This document shows positions 1 to 11,575 of a DNA stretch of 64,000 nt, piece after piece. Both the position numbers and the translations under genes were made by a program. Every line of letters begins with the position of its first letter. The stretch's first letter is position 1. The DNA comes from Lunularia cruciata (taxonomy: Eukaryota > Streptophyta > Marchantiopsida > Lunulariales > Lunulariaceae): assembly GCA_948567375.1 (NCBI GenBank), contig OX419762.1, forward strand, positions 52,991,034 through 53,055,033, in the 5' to 3' direction. The notes under the pieces were generated by a model. The model was not told where the DNA came from, ran no database searches, and saw nothing but the letters and a program-made list of their open reading frames with translations.

Positions 1-1365
1 TCCACTCAAGATCAAACACAAAAAAATGGAATTGGAGTTGTAGAATCCAATGTCCAACACACTTAGACTGCAATTTGAACTTCTCCAAACACTCACAAAC
101 ACACATACAAGATTGATTCTCAAAATTTAAGCTAAAACAATGAGCACTAAGTTACAACACGTCCCTTTACTCAACTTCAAAAATATAATATTGAAAAATA
201 TAACACTATGAATGCCTCCTTCAAATAGGCAAACCACTCAATAGTTACCTAAATTGCTTCAATTGCTACTTTAAAAATCCACAAATCTGAACTGTCACTC
301 CACTTCTTCATATCTACCTCTTCATGTCTTGAAATAATTACTTCTAATCTGATCTGATGTCTACTTCTACTTCAGTTTCTACACTTGAATTGCTTACAAG
401 CACCTCTTGCACTTCCATTTCCTTTACTATATCAACTTCTACTTCTACACTTGTCCTCTCTTCAGTCTGAACTGAAACTGAAGTCATAATCTACTTAACT
501 ACTTCTTCCTTTTTTATCCTAAATTCTTCTATTGACTCAAGTAATTCACCTTAAGTCACATGCACTCCTACTTCCACTACTTCACATTGAGTTCCTACCT
601 TCACACTATTGCAAAATTCATCTAATTCAGATCTAACTAAATCTAGTTTGAGATATACATTGTCTCCTACTTCAATCATCTTCTTATTGACTCTATCTCT
701 CAAGAAAATTAACAAATTATTTGTTGTCTATGTCCTTCACCTTCCTCTTTCTAGTCTCCTACACAAGGAACTTCAACTTGTGCAGTCTTGATTTCTCCAA
801 CTTTGCTTTGGCTTTAGTACTTAACATCACCTTATCCTCCCAACAATCTTCCCTACTAACCTCAACGTCTTCTCTGAAATTGACTCCTCCCAAGTTCTTT
901 CTAATTCCAATTCATCCCAATACATCTTCAATTCCTCCTCATGCTCTACCTTCAATACTTCCTTCTCTTCCACATAGTGAATGAGTTGAGCCTTAGTGTT
1001 CTTGACCAGGTCCTACAACCTCTCTTCTTCTTGATCCCTACTCACCAATTTGCATTGCCAAGCTCAACCCTTCTCTATCAAAATTGATCTTAGTTTGTCT
1101 AATTCTTGCTCCCTTACAATTGCAATGGCATTTGAACGCATTGCATTGAGTTGCACTTCATTGATCTCTACCTTCAACCTCTCAAACACTACCTTCCACT
1201 CCTTTAATTCTTTGATTGGTTGTTCAAGATCACTACCGCACTTTGCAAAAACTCTCATAGAATTTATCAAAGCTCTTCTTCCAAAGTACAACATCAACCC
1301 AAAGTTCTTTGGCTTCCTCCTCTCCTTGGATTAACTTCTCCTTCAACTTCAGGACTTCATTGCTC
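1..1365 (-). mobile_element. Family A element, 3' part, cut by the window edge and by an LTR
   Basis: The minus strand matches the 3' half of the complete family A copies at 30532-34325 and 40153-43968. From 1 to about 340 it carries the non-coding tail, including the part that pairs with 40600-40800. From 344 upward it carries the end of the coiled-coil reading frame. The true 3' terminus lies left of base 1. At 1366 the homology stops exactly where a family G LTR begins, and the missing 5' half is not found on the other side of that LTR. This is therefore a broken copy rather than a simple interrupted one. Confidence 0.8.
344..1365 (-). pseudogene. Family A protein, C-terminal coiled-coil part, broken
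   Basis: This decayed reading frame corresponds to the second half of the family A protein. The stop lies at 344-346, preceded by codons for DIRSD, where other copies read DIGSD. A longer open piece at 1064-1297 is rich in E, K, L and R with heptad-like spacing, as expected for a coiled coil. Several stops and frameshifts separate the pieces. Function is unknown, and no enzymatic motif is visible. Confidence 0.6.
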
Positions 1366-2051
1366 TATAACACCCATTTGTGCATGTGTGTGGTATTGTG
1401 ATATTTAGCTTGGTATTACAAGTACTTGAGAGATATTATTTATAGAGATAAAGGATGGTTCTACATTAGTCATGGTTAGCTAAAGTTAGTCATAGCTAAG
1501 AGAGAAGGGACCTTACTTTAGAGGAAGTGGAAAAGATGAGCATCACTATTTTGGATTCTAGTATGTTGACTTGGTATTATTCCTAGGTGTTTGGCTTTGA
1601 GGAACGAGTTGAGAACTCTTGGACTCACAAGCCTTTTTGTTTTGGATTCTTCTATAGTCCAAGAATAGCCCGTGTGAAGGAATCCTTGACTTAGTGGTTG
1701 GGTCAAGATAAGACCACATGCTTAGGAGAATATTCCCATGATCATGGATATTCCTTTAGCTTTTTGACTTTATTTGACTTTTAGCCTGGTAACTTGAGTT
1801 ACTCCAATAATTAGTAACTTTGGTGTGTAACTATTTCACAAGTATATAAACTAGGGGTGAGGAGGTACTCATCATCCTTTCATTTGCAACTATCTCTCTC
1901 TCATTGAGTTCTCTAGTGAGCAATGTCTTGAGTCTTGGAGTGTTAGCTTTGGAGGAGTATGATGGAGTTGTGCTTCTTTGCCGCTTAGTCCATAGTGCAC
2001 TACTATAATAGCCATCAGAGGTTCATCTTGAGTGAGAGATAGGCCAACTCA
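1366..2051 (+). mobile_element. Family G (Athila-like Ty3/gypsy) LTR
   Basis: A 686-bp LTR starting TATAACACCC (TGTAACACCC in another copy) and ending CCAACTCA. It is nearly collinear with the 3' LTR at 63082-63769 of the larger family G element. A TATA box is visible near 1841-1850 (AGTATATAAA), followed by a pyrimidine-rich start region. The left flank is family A sequence. The right side continues into element-internal sequence, so this is a 5' LTR whose element is truncated shortly downstream. Confidence 0.8.
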
Positions 2052-2245
2052 CATTTTGGTTATGTTATCGAGACCCCTCTAGAAAGCAAAATAATGTTCC
2101 GCCTACAATTCTATATTAGATAGGAGGAGGCTATGAGATTTCACTTGGAGAGAACATTAGGGGAGGAGAGGGCTGAACTTATGTTAGAGAACTTGGACCC
2201 ATTTGTTTACCCTGTAGTTCATTGTGATGTCTTTGAGGTGATTTT
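2052..2245 (+). mobile_element. Family G leader with decayed primer-binding site
   Basis: Directly after the LTR, TTTTGGTTATGTTATCGAGA occupies the primer-binding position. Athila/Tat elements normally have a tRNA-Asp site (TGGCGCCGTTGCC), and the differences look mainly like C-to-T and G-to-A changes. The next 170 bp match 57281-57440 in the longer family G copy. Homology ends near 2245, where it abuts a minus-strand family C gag. No TSD can be assigned. Confidence 0.65.
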
Positions 2246-3075
2246 GGTGTTACTTCTAATTTAGTGCATGATTTTAAGTCTCACACAAAATGATCTAGAG
2301 CTTTTCCTTCTTGTATCTTTGGAATCTACATTATTGTGTTTTGAAATTGAGTGATTTAGCTCCTCATAAAACCAATTGGACTCAAATCTGCCCAATCTAT
2401 CTCTTGCAGCTTGTGTAACATTCATGACTTAATATCATCCAATTATTGGGATGATTGAATTCCTAACATGTCAAGATTTGAGCAAAAAATGGTAATTGAG
2501 CTTGCTCTACCCAAAAGTACCACCATAGTTTTGCCTCTTGAGAAAATTTTCTCAAAGCCAAGAGGATTCATCACTGTTCATCTAAAAGGTTTGTAGCTTC
2601 AAATTACTATTTGCAATTAAATATAAAGTTCTCCACTTCACTTGGTAAGTTCTTGCTTTTCAATGGCTTAAGCCTTGGGAATTGTATTCTATCTTCTTCC
2701 TCTTGGAAATTTGCTCTCTCTATTGGCTATTATTGTTTATCATCACAATCTCTCTATTCCAACAATTGAGTATCATGCTCTATTTATTGCTATGTAGTAA
2801 TGATAGCTTTGTCCATAGCCACCATGGTTACTACTCTACCAAACTATATACTTGCAAATGTCTAAGTCAACACATACATGTAACATGTCTACTACTCTTC
2901 ATCAATTACAGTAGAAGGATCAATGGTTCATCAAACAAGGTGATCTAGTTCAAAAAATTGTAACCAAAGTGTGAAATCATACTTTGGTAGTACATGGACA
3001 CAAAAATCCTAATGATTTAATAGAATTGGATTTGGTCCATAAATTTCATAAATTCCATTCTTGCTTTAATACCAA
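2246..3075 (-). pseudogene. Family C chromovirus gag remnant (copy C1)
   Basis: The minus strand matches the gag remnant at 37331-38257 along its length, for example the parts reading like 'ITQF' and 'LDQFL' of a Ty3/gypsy capsid. It begins just inside a 5' LTR at 3076, after a decayed initiator-Met tRNA primer site (TGGTATTAAAGC, about 3063-3074). It is truncated at about 2245. It is full of stops and is not functional. Confidence 0.65.
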
Positions 3076-3172
3076 TGTAAAAGACCAAGGAGAGACATAA
3101 GAGAATGGAGGATCACACCAGAACTCTCAAATGAGGTAAACTTTGAATGTTTCACTTGAACTTCTACTTTGG

Positions 3173-3406
3173 TATTTATAGATAACCAATGTTCAAGGCT
3201 CACAAGAGACTTCTAATGAAAACTCCTTCTAGAAGCTACCTTTTTTGGAGTGCAAGCTAGCTATTTACTTGGCATATAATCTAAGCTAGTTGTTTACTTG
3301 GCATACAAGCTAAGCTAACCATCACCTTGGTGTATGGTTACTCAATCATTGGAAAGTTCTTAGAAGCTTCTCACCAAGAAGCTTCTGTGATACTTTTAGA
3401 ATATTC
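3173..3406 (-). promoter_or_regulatory. TATA box with upstream heat-shock-element-like motifs in the C1 LTR
   Basis: On the minus strand TATAAATA (3180 to 3173) is preceded by inverted GAA/TTC units: two GAAGCTTC and one GAATATTC between 3363 and 3406. nGAAnnTTCn is the established heat-shock-factor binding unit. That it acts as a promoter here is inferred. Confidence 0.45.
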
Positions 3407-3416
3407 TTATAATTTC

Positions 3417-3418
<2 letters not shown>

Positions 3419-3476
<58 letters not shown>
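3419..3476. repeat. (TA)n microsatellite
   Basis: 58 bp of uninterrupted AT dinucleotide inside the family C LTR. Confidence 0.98.
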
Positions 3477-3478
<2 letters not shown>

Positions 3479-3532
3479 TAGTTCTACCTCTTGTTAGCTA
3501 TATTTAAATTTTGTTAACTCCATATTATTACA

Positions 3533-4740
3533 TTACTAATTAACTCCTATTCCTCATTGTAGTATTGCATTTCATTTTATTCTACATTCCTCTTTCAAAG
3601 CAAGTATATATAAAATTTAAATATAATAACTAAACTTAGAATAAATGTTCATAGATGTTAAGTAATGCCAAGACATTTCAAAACATATTCCCTTTATTTT
3701 CATGTTCAATGATATATAAAAAATATATCTATGTGTTTTGAAATAAAAGATAACCTAACGTAATCCATGTGAAAGGACAAAAGAAGGTAGGATAACTTCC
3801 AAGATGAATAATATATCTTTTAAATTGGCGATGTTTGGATATTTGAGGGATCATTTGAAAACATATCTGTACCATAATTCTTTAGTTTTATATATTTCAA
3901 TCCTATCCTTGGAAAGCTACATCTTTAAATGAAAGAAAGATGAATAAAGGTGTTCAAAGTTTTCTCTTTGATATATTCCTTCTATGCTTATTACTACTAT
4001 ACTCCATTTTTAAAATTATCCTTTGAACTAGTCCAAGATAATAAAATCAAGGAATTACCTCTATTTCAACGAGAAATGAAACACAAAGAAGGCATGCGCA
4101 TTTAACATATTGAATACTTATACAATAACTCAAGATGGAAGAAAGAAAGAAAAAGTTAGAAATATGCAAGAAGCTTTATAAGAGGAGATAAACGATCTTA
4201 TAAAGTAGGATATACTAGGTTATGGAACCTTCCCTAAGTGCTTCATTAGATTTTGGAACCTTGTCTATGGAAGGATAACATTCATGGCATGACAATGTCT
4301 AGCGCTTTTGGGCCCAATTCAATATATTGGTATACTTAGGTACTTTAAATTGCTTTCATCTGTTCTAACTCAAGCCCAATATCTCTCCAATTTGGACTTC
4401 ATGATGGAACTTTAGATAAACTGCCTTTTCATCATATGAAACTTACTATTTCATTGTCTCTCAATCCATCACTAGAAACATGTAGACTTGGTGGGATTAT
4501 GCGAAGGTTTATTCTCTGGTAGATTTGGAATTATTACAATGAGTGTAGGATAGTTAGACACTATTCGGCAAATAAAATATTTGAAATAAAATCTCTTTAA
4601 TCGTCTATAAAACATGGTAAGTTTACATGAACATATGTGCAAAAGATGCAGAATTTGGAAGGTATAATCTCCAATCACAACAGAGAAATATCAGTGGATC
4701 TCTTTTATGACCTCTAATTTTAATTCATGTGATCCTCTAT
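3533..4740. other. AT-rich stretch with no recognisable gene or element
   Basis: AT-rich, with short open frames only in scattered phases and no LTR, RT or gag similarity that I can see. It separates the family C LTR from the gene island. Confidence 0.5.
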
Positions 4741-7092
4741 CCTTATTCCACCCTAAACCGCCAACGTTTGCTCGTGGGCCATGTTGCTACATCTTTTGAT
4801 TTTGTATTTGTATTTCAACTCCAAGCTTTTGCATTGTTTCCACCGTATACTATGTACTCTTGCTCGTTTGCATCTTTGAAATGGTGCTTCAAATTGTTTG
4901 GTTCCTTCCAATCCCCTTAATTACAACTTGGTTCCTTGTGTTAAGTGAGGATGCTTGTTCTTCCTAGCCTGCGGGCTCAAAGTTTGTTTGACGTCCTCCG
5001 GACATATGAAATGACCCCTCTCCACTGGATGAAGTCCGGTTTCTTCAAAGGATTTTGTGTTTCTCATTGCCATCAAGTCCTTAATTCGAAAACCGAGAAC
5101 AGTTTTCACGACCTCTAGAGTTTTGGTCTGTTTCACGAAGGATCTCAAGGAAGCACAGGTTGTGGTATTATAAGCCGTCATCGTACGTTTTCTCCTTAAC
5201 ATGCCCCGAGAACCTTGAGAAATTTGACAAATGTCACAAACGCCACAAACTTTATAGACCTGGTCGATTATGACAACAAGCTGGAAAGACTTTCGGACTA
5301 GTTCAGAGAGACCATCTTTCAAATTACCGATAGAAGACTTGATTGAGATTCTTGTCATTCCGAGAACATGAACACCATGCCATTTGAGGCTTTAATGTGC
5401 GTGGGTTTGCTATGTGTCGATCTTGATGAAACTTCTCAGAGCTCATGAGAAATATCTCCTCGAAGGTTGTTTGTGTTCCTCTTGACAATATATTCCGTTA
5501 TATCTATTTTAACATTATTCCTGGCGAACGGTAGCCGTCACCAACTATTTTGCAAGGGCGGTCATGTTATGGATGGTGTTTGCTACTAGCCGATGGCAGA
5601 TCACCACAAGTATTGAAGTGTATGTTTCCGATACCATTTCCCACTCATAACACTTTGTCATCCGGCAGAAGCTTTCAGGTCTTCCCAAACAATAACGTTT
5701 ATTCCAGGGATGCCAAGAATCATTAAAACGATTAGTAAGCAGAAAGAGGGTCATTGCCATGACTAGGTACAATCGCAGTATTACTCATCGTCGGTAAACA
5801 TTGCACAAATTTGACAGAATTTGGTAGTGCCAGGGAGGAGGATGATAGCAGGACTCTGCGACACCTGGGTGATAGTCCAAAAGTTGCTGTGATCAATGGC
5901 TTCCCAACCTCGTTTTACCGCATGCTAAATCGACTGAATAATCTTCCTGGAAACCTGTACGTGGGGTGTCATGGATCACTTTCATATTCGTGAACTCTAT
6001 AGAACCAGACAAAATGTCGACGTTAACCAGCATTGACCTTTGAACCCGGCAGTTCTTTTGTGATAAGATAGAAAAAGGCGACCGCGTACAGAACACGAAG
6101 GATGGGAAGACCCCATCAAGCCGATAAGTGATAAGTGTTTCGGTGTTTCTTGACCTCTACGAAGATCCAAGATGCGAGGTTCTCTTTTGAAAACGAAGGG
6201 TGAAAGGGATGCTTTTCAATGCGGCAGAAACGTAAACACTAACTAGTTCCAGATGTGTAATTCAGGCTTTGTGTGTACCTTTGATGCAAGAAGAGTGTGT
6301 GACATGTATCAAGCAGGTCCTAGGAGAGACATACATTTGACCAAAAGAAGATTGAACATCTCTTGCATGTACAATCAAATGAAGGTGGTGGGCCAAGATA
6401 AATAGAGACACAGGCAAACAAGCGTTGTTCCCAAATATATACAATATGGAACCTTATTGAGTTTTAGTCCAGCTTACTAAATGCTAGAAATTCAAGGACT
6501 TCGGTTACGAATTGTTGCCCAGTTTAGCCTTATGGTCGAAGTAGGCGGACCACTCCCCTTCGGGAGAGACCAGGCGTACTGTACGTTGAAGGTGAATTTT
6601 CTTCTCCTTCAGTTATCGTGAAGTTGAATGAGGTTAAGGTGACAACCAATTTGGCACTCCCTCGCTAGACTGGACTTTCTGCGTTCGTAACAGCTTTCAA
6701 GGTAATGCTCATTGCACCAATTGGAGTCTTCAACTCGGAAACGGAAACACGTGTGAGCATCTTGGCGATGTCTAGCGAGTATGCTCTACCAGTAACTTTT
6801 GCACACATGGTCATGGTAATCGGATCAATAGTTCACAGATCCAGCTCAGCAGGGAGAATACTACGTAGTGGCCTAGGGGAACCACACTGCCCCGTTCAAC
6901 TTGATGAAGCCTTCATTCAATCATAAGTAACATGTGAAGCAAACAAAACGGAAGTGGCCCACAGCGATAGTCCAAAGACATCGTATGGAAGTCTACCGAT
7001 TCGCTCTTGATACCTGACCTTCAAAACTTGATTGGACCCAGAACCCGCTCTATCAACTTCCATAGTGATAACTGCTGTAATTCATTTCAAGT
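4741..7092. other. Gene-island flank downstream of the HHP gene; no gene recognised
   Basis: Base composition changes near 4740 to a more balanced, CpG-containing sequence like that of the HHP gene. The longest open frame is 145 codons on the minus strand (5358 to 4921). It has no domain I recognise, and its codons do not look like those of a conserved protein. No family A, C, D, E or G sequence is seen. It is best read as unique 3' flanking DNA of the gene, though a short unrecognised gene cannot be excluded. Confidence 0.4.
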
Positions 7093-7098
7093 TTTATT
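7093..7098 (-). terminator. Polyadenylation signal AATAAA of the HHP gene
   Basis: The minus strand reads GAATAAAAC here, 175 nt beyond the TAA stop of the HHP gene, in a T-rich/A-rich context. Spacing and motif fit a plant near-upstream polyadenylation element. The cleavage site itself cannot be placed. Confidence 0.45.
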
Positions 7099-7272
7099 CT
7101 ATACACTCTTATTTTCATACACAAGGTGTTGTTACAAGTTGTAAAGTGTCGATTCCTGAGCTCAATGCCGCTTAGGCCTTCAAATGAGGTGGCCACAATC
7201 GGGCTAACAATTTCTACAGAGATAAGAAGAATGTAGCTGACGATAACACCAGCACTTTTATGAAGACAAAAC

Positions 7273-7935
7273 TTACATAGACTCACAGCCCTGCTCATCT
7301 CGCCATTTGAGATACAGAAGACCAGTTCTGTAATGAGTCAAAGCACCGGCAACTACCAACACATGGAACAGCTGATGACTGTGGCCTGCAATATCAAAGC
7401 TGCCGGGCTTCCATCGCTCAGGAACCCGAGTAGCATATATTACAGCTCCTAGTCCATACAAAGCACCCATAGTCATTTCAAGATAAAAAGTGGTCTGAGC
7501 AGCAGGTTCCCCCCAGTGGAGCAGCAGCTTGTGAATACAAGGGACTATTCCAGAGACTCCCATGCTGGCGAACAAGATTGCTCGGAATGGTCGGAACTTG
7601 TGAGCTTGAAACATCGGGAGTAAGGACACTGCAATAGTCACTAATCCAAGACACGTGATGCCGATCAGGTAGGTATTCCGCAAGCGCGGGTTACACATGA
7701 AAGTATAATAAACAGGCGGGTAGAAGGATGCTGCAATCAAATATGCAATCCCGATGTAATCTAGTCTTAGGAGAAGATTGGCCATGCGCTGGGAGTGGCA
7801 ATAAAGCAGGTGACAAATGCTGCTTGACAGCAGACAGAACATAGCACCGCTTAGAAAAACAAAGAATGGCCATCGACTGATGGGCTTGTGAGGCTGAGGA
7901 GCGACCATATTCGTCAACTCGTCCGTCATCGACTG
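7273..7935 (-). CDS. HHP: HHP coding exon 3
   Basis: 663 nt encoding residues 145-364 and the TAA stop (7275-7273). The acceptor TTTGCAG ends at 7936. A second CAG three bases further in could give a one-residue splice variant. It holds helices TM2-TM7 and the conserved Cys-His, Asp and His-x3-His positions in one uninterrupted exon. Confidence 0.92.
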   Translation of the reverse strand, partial: QSMTDELTNMVAPQPHKPISRWPFFVFLSGAMFCLLSSSICHLLYCHSQRMANLLLRLDYIGIAYLIAASFYPPVYYTFMCNPRLRNTYLIGITCLGLVTIAVSLLPMFQAHKFRPFRAILFASMGVSGIVPCIHKLLLHWGEPAAQTTFYLEMTMGALYGLGAVIYATRVPERWKPGSFDIAGHSHQLFHVLVVAGALTHYRTGLLYLKWRDEQGCESM

Positions 7936-9871
7936 CTGCAAACAGCGAATGAGGAAACAAATTCAGTTACAATTTTGGAGCCTGAAAGTCAACTGTAGCC
8001 CAAGTAGAAAATGTCAGTCCTACAACAGTTGACTGACTCTCCATGCGAACTTAAGTTTGCAACAAGAATGTGGTTCTCGAAGCGTTCTAAAAGATATTAC
8101 TTCTAGTCGAGTACAGCAAGTTTTTGTCCGAATAGGTTACAACGTCATGAATTAATGAACACATGTTTCCCACGACTATGCAGAATTGTTGTACATACCC
8201 ATCGTATTTGTTGGAAGTTGGGAAGTCTGTGCATCATTCCAGGTATTTCTCCAACACTTGGCATCTTCACAGCAGTGTATATGGTAAGACCCATAAAGAC
8301 AAAGAAGCCGAGCAAATGCCTGCAGGTACCACAACCAACACGTTCGAGTTTCTGCTGTAGTCAGACTTGGTATGCCCTACTGCAATCGTCGACTGGATCA
8401 TATATAACCAACAAAACCACGCAAAAAACTCTTGAAGGTAGATACGAAAGCCACAAGGAAGCTTGCAAAGCAACCGTCAGTCCTTTACGGTAAGTGCCCG
8501 CAACCTGTTGCCCAACCATGTAAGTATGGAACTCGACGGACATGGACCCTCGCGCCCACAGAATACGTCACATGGTTGTACAGGATAGGTCACACAAGAA
8601 TGATGAGTCAACTGCTACATGACAGGAACACAAGAACGGCACGTCTTACGTCTACTTTGAATCTCCCTTGATGGTCTAATCCTTTATGCCTGTTTCCTAA
8701 GATGACTGACAGTAACTTTCATAATTTCTCCCAGGACCGAGTTAAACCTCCGAATTGGTGCAATATAGTTACATTTTCTTCTGGCTTTCTGGACAACTCC
8801 TCGACAAGCCTTCTTCCAAGCTCGGATGATTCTGCTGGAAAAGGCATCTACCCCTCGCGCTGCTAGTAACAAAGACAAACGACACGACTAACTACATGAA
8901 AATGTTGATCTTCTGCAGAGGATCTTCTCAAACATTGTTAGACGGTCGTTTAAAGAGAGATTCCACGGTTGCTGTGGTTATCTTAGGACATAGGCGTCAG
9001 GGATGAGATCACCACGTTCGTAGATGGTTTGTAACTAGGATTCCCAAAATATGTATCAATCTGCAGCCTTCAATATGGAAAGCATACAGATCCACCGGGC
9101 TACACTCAATAAGCAGTGGGGAAAGAGCCATGTCGGAGGACGCTTATCGCGATGGAAGACTTCCCTTGAGGAGACTTGATCCAGTAACTCTTCAGGAAGC
9201 AGACAGTCTAAGGGCAAACTCTGGCATCCTGTACGATGTGAAAAGGTTTCAGACGATTTTGCTCTCGGATAAAGCATAGGGGACACGACAGACATTGCTG
9301 AAGCTAAGACTTTGTAGACGAGTCTGAGTGAAGGCCTACATTCTAGAGACCTCAACCGACTAGGTGCATTACACATAGTGCTCCAGGAAATTCCTAGTGA
9401 GATATTCAATGAAAAGCGAGTGGGAGTTTCACATTGATGGACAGAATGGGAATTGTTTCTCTTGCTATCACGGTAGATCAAAACGGCATTGCTCTCACGC
9501 AGAGCACATGATTGAAAAATTGGCCAAGGAGTGCAGAGAAGGAAAGAGTCAGGTACTGACGTCCATATGTTGAGCGTCTCATTATGAATGGTGAAGATGC
9601 TCGCAAGTGCTTCCTTGATAGGCCAATCTGCGCGGTAGTGCTTGAATATGAATTCATTGTCCTTTAAATGATCAGGCAGAGCTTGAAACTTAACGAGCTT
9701 ATATCTTTTCTTCACTTCCTGCTTCAATCGTTCCGCTCCATAATTAATAGATTCGGGCATATATTTCTTCAGTCCCTCCTTGTCATCTCCCTCCGTGTCC
9801 GCGCGATCTACATTCGAGCTCCTCCCCCGCATATTACCACTTGATTCAATTTGCGCGGAGCTCTGATCCAT
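7273..9871 (-). CDS. HHP: Heptahelical transmembrane protein (HHP; AdipoR/PAQR, haemolysin III superfamily)
   Basis: Three coding exons (9871-9561, 8319-8199, 7935-7273) give 364 residues. Phases agree: the first junction splits a Thr codon (phase 2) and the second is phase 0. Donors are GTCAGT and GTATGT, and both acceptors are TGCAG. The cytosolic N-terminus carries the plant HHP signature HYRADWP (78-84) followed by [11 protein letters not shown] (95-105). TM1 follows in exon 2, and exon 3 holds TM2-TM7. Putative metal ligands of the PAQR fold are present: CH (H186) in TM2, D203 in LRLDY, and HSHQLFH (H331, H335) in TM7. The C-terminus LKWRDEQGC is the usual HHP ending, with three extra residues. 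Arabidopsis HHPs are 330-390 residues, so this copy is full length. The family is membrane-bound and linked to stress, hormone or sugar responses; the exact role here is unknown. No stops or frameshifts: the only intact gene in the window. I recognise the family, not the individual paralogue. Confidence 0.93.
8199..8319 (-). CDS. HHP: HHP coding exon 2
   Basis: A 121-nt exon that completes Thr104 and runs to Trp144. It encodes [17 protein letters not shown], the first membrane helix, then a proline- and methionine-containing loop. The acceptor CTGCAG ends at 8320, and the donor GTATGT starts at 8198. It is too short to stand out as an open frame and was found by looking for the missing helix between the two larger exons. 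Confidence 0.9.
9561..9871 (-). CDS. HHP: HHP coding exon 1
   Basis: Encodes residues 1-103 and two bases of codon 104. The start is the ATG at 9871-9869 (MDQSS). The frame stays open upstream to 9925, but only from a GTG, so the ATG is preferred. It contains a charged, soluble N-terminus (about 1-60) and the family-defining HYRADWP and IHNETLNIW motifs. The donor is GTCAGT at 9560. Confidence 0.88.
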
Positions 9872-11575
9872 CGCGCTCCTCCGACTGCTGAAGTCCGCAA
9901 AACCACGCCCACCGTCCGCATTCACACCTTCTTCCTTCCCTCTTCTGTTTGTTTCCCTGCACGCCCGAACTGTGGCTTTTCTCCCGCTTGTCTCTTATTC
10001 TACAACGACGAGACTCGCCCACCAGTAGAGAAGCCCCACGTTGCGGGTGCAAGCGGCGGGGCGGACAATACGAACTGCGGTCCACTTGACAGTTGGAACA
10101 CGTCAGAGGTGCACATAAGGTGCACATAAACTCTGTAACAAACCACTTTGACTCGTATTCAAGTTGACGGCGATGAAAACCACGTCCAGCATCCATGGAC
10201 GGATATTCTTTCCATCCCGGATATTTGAACTGAGATACCGCAGTTTTCAGGCAGGAGCTCATTCGGTTCGATGCTGCAGGAGATATTCGGTTCGCTTCCC
10301 GCAAAGTGAAAGTTCGTTCGTTTGTTTGTTCCAACTTTTCTTTTCTGGCAGTCGATGAAGAAGAACTCTAATGACAAGGCGCAGTAAGGTAGTTGACTAA
10401 GTGCCGCAATCTGATCTATGCAATTGAATTGATCCAAACGGTATCCATTCAAATATTCGAATAACGTTCGATTCCTACCACTTGTAAGAATGAGTCAATA
10501 AACGAACTTCATACAGTTACTAGACTTGAGGTTACTTCGTACTTGCAGGCAACCAAGGTTGCGTTTACAGAGGTGCCTTGTACCTGTCATTCAAACCTGT
10601 CGCATGAGAGTGAGAGTTAGAAAATCTCTGCGTTTATCCGGAAGTGGAACAGCGCACTTATCTTGAGTAACTTTTCTCCAGACTAACTTCGGCCTTGCAC
10701 TTGACCAAGTATTGTACTCTTGTAGGTCCAGCTGGGGACACGTCTAAATCAACCAGGAGAAGGATGTCGACACGGTCGGATTGAAGATCTATTGACAATG
10801 ACAGTACCGTACATTCTGCACCATTTCTCTCCTCTCTAAGAGTGGAGAAGTGGTGCAAATCTGGAACAAACTGCAGGTGGGGTTGCCTGGTAGGATCCGC
10901 GGAATCCCTTCACTAGAAAGAAAGAAAGATTCAACTGGTGCTTTCGCATGCAGGTAGTTTGGTGACGAAGAGAAGCCCCACCAACTGAGCTGACTTTGTA
11001 TTTATTTCAAGAATATGCCTCAGCACCCTGTCTTGGTTATGCTAACAATGTTCGGAGGGAATGAGTATGCAGTTACAGCAATGTCACCTACTTTGCCCAG
11101 GTGTGAGTTATACAATGAGTATTTCTGGGTTACATTGAAGCTAGAACAAAGGAGGGTTCTCAGTTGTCGCTCTCCAAATCAGTCGAATGGTAAGCACGTT
11201 CCGTGAGTCATTAAAAACCCACAGGATAGTCGTCGCTAATGCGGATTGGCTCTATGTTATATATTCGGTTCTTATTGTGTGGTTTGATACACTCAACCTT
11301 GGGTTATCCTTTGGATTGATGGTTTGATGGAGTTGCGGACCTTTCTACTCCCCATTTTACTTGTCGTGCACTTTCTATATCAATCGAATGAGTGAGTCTA
11401 TCCGAATGAAGACATAGGGATAATAATTTAAATGCTCTACTCACATTATTTTGTATGCCCAAACAAGGGGGAATCCATTTTAGACGATAGACTTTATCAC
11501 TTTTTCTTTTGGTAACAAAAGTCCTTCCACTTTGAATATCTTTGTTGAGATGCCCCATCTTTGACAACGAGCTAT
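9872..11575. other. Upstream region of the HHP gene: 5' UTR and promoter zone
   Basis: This GC-balanced sequence lies upstream of the HHP start on the minus strand. Just upstream of the ATG the minus strand is purine-rich (GA tracts, 9928-9960), as in some plant 5' UTRs. I see no convincing TATA box close to the ATG and no protein-coding signal; the open frames of up to 162 codons overlap one another in different phases and start at non-ATG codons. Composition turns AT-rich near 11575, marking the island edge. Confidence 0.4.

Larger units (their letters stand above)
3076..3532 (-). mobile_element. Family C 5' LTR (copy C1)
   Basis: A 457-bp LTR on the minus strand, beginning TGTAATAATATGG at 3532 and ending GGTCTTTTACA at 3076. 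A TATA box (TATAAATA) lies on the minus strand at 3173-3180. Upstream of it are GAAnnTTC palindromes at 3363-3370, 3378-3385 and 3399-3406, matching the heat-shock-element unit. A (TA)n tract is embedded near its start. It is homologous to the LTRs at 27587 and 38259. Confidence 0.75.

Noticed and set aside
4921-5358. 145-codon open frame on the minus strand in the gene island
   Set aside because: No recognised domain, no splice-compatible partner found, overlapping frames are equally open at this composition. Left as non-coding flank.
9872-9925. 18-residue N-terminal extension of the HHP protein
   Set aside because: Requires a GTG start; the ATG at 9871 gives a normal family length.
9846-10452. 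Two overlapping open frames upstream of HHP (162 and 97 codons, minus strand)
   Set aside because: They overlap each other in different frames, the longer one begins at a TTG rather than an ATG, they show no family similarity, and they lie in the 5' UTR/promoter zone.
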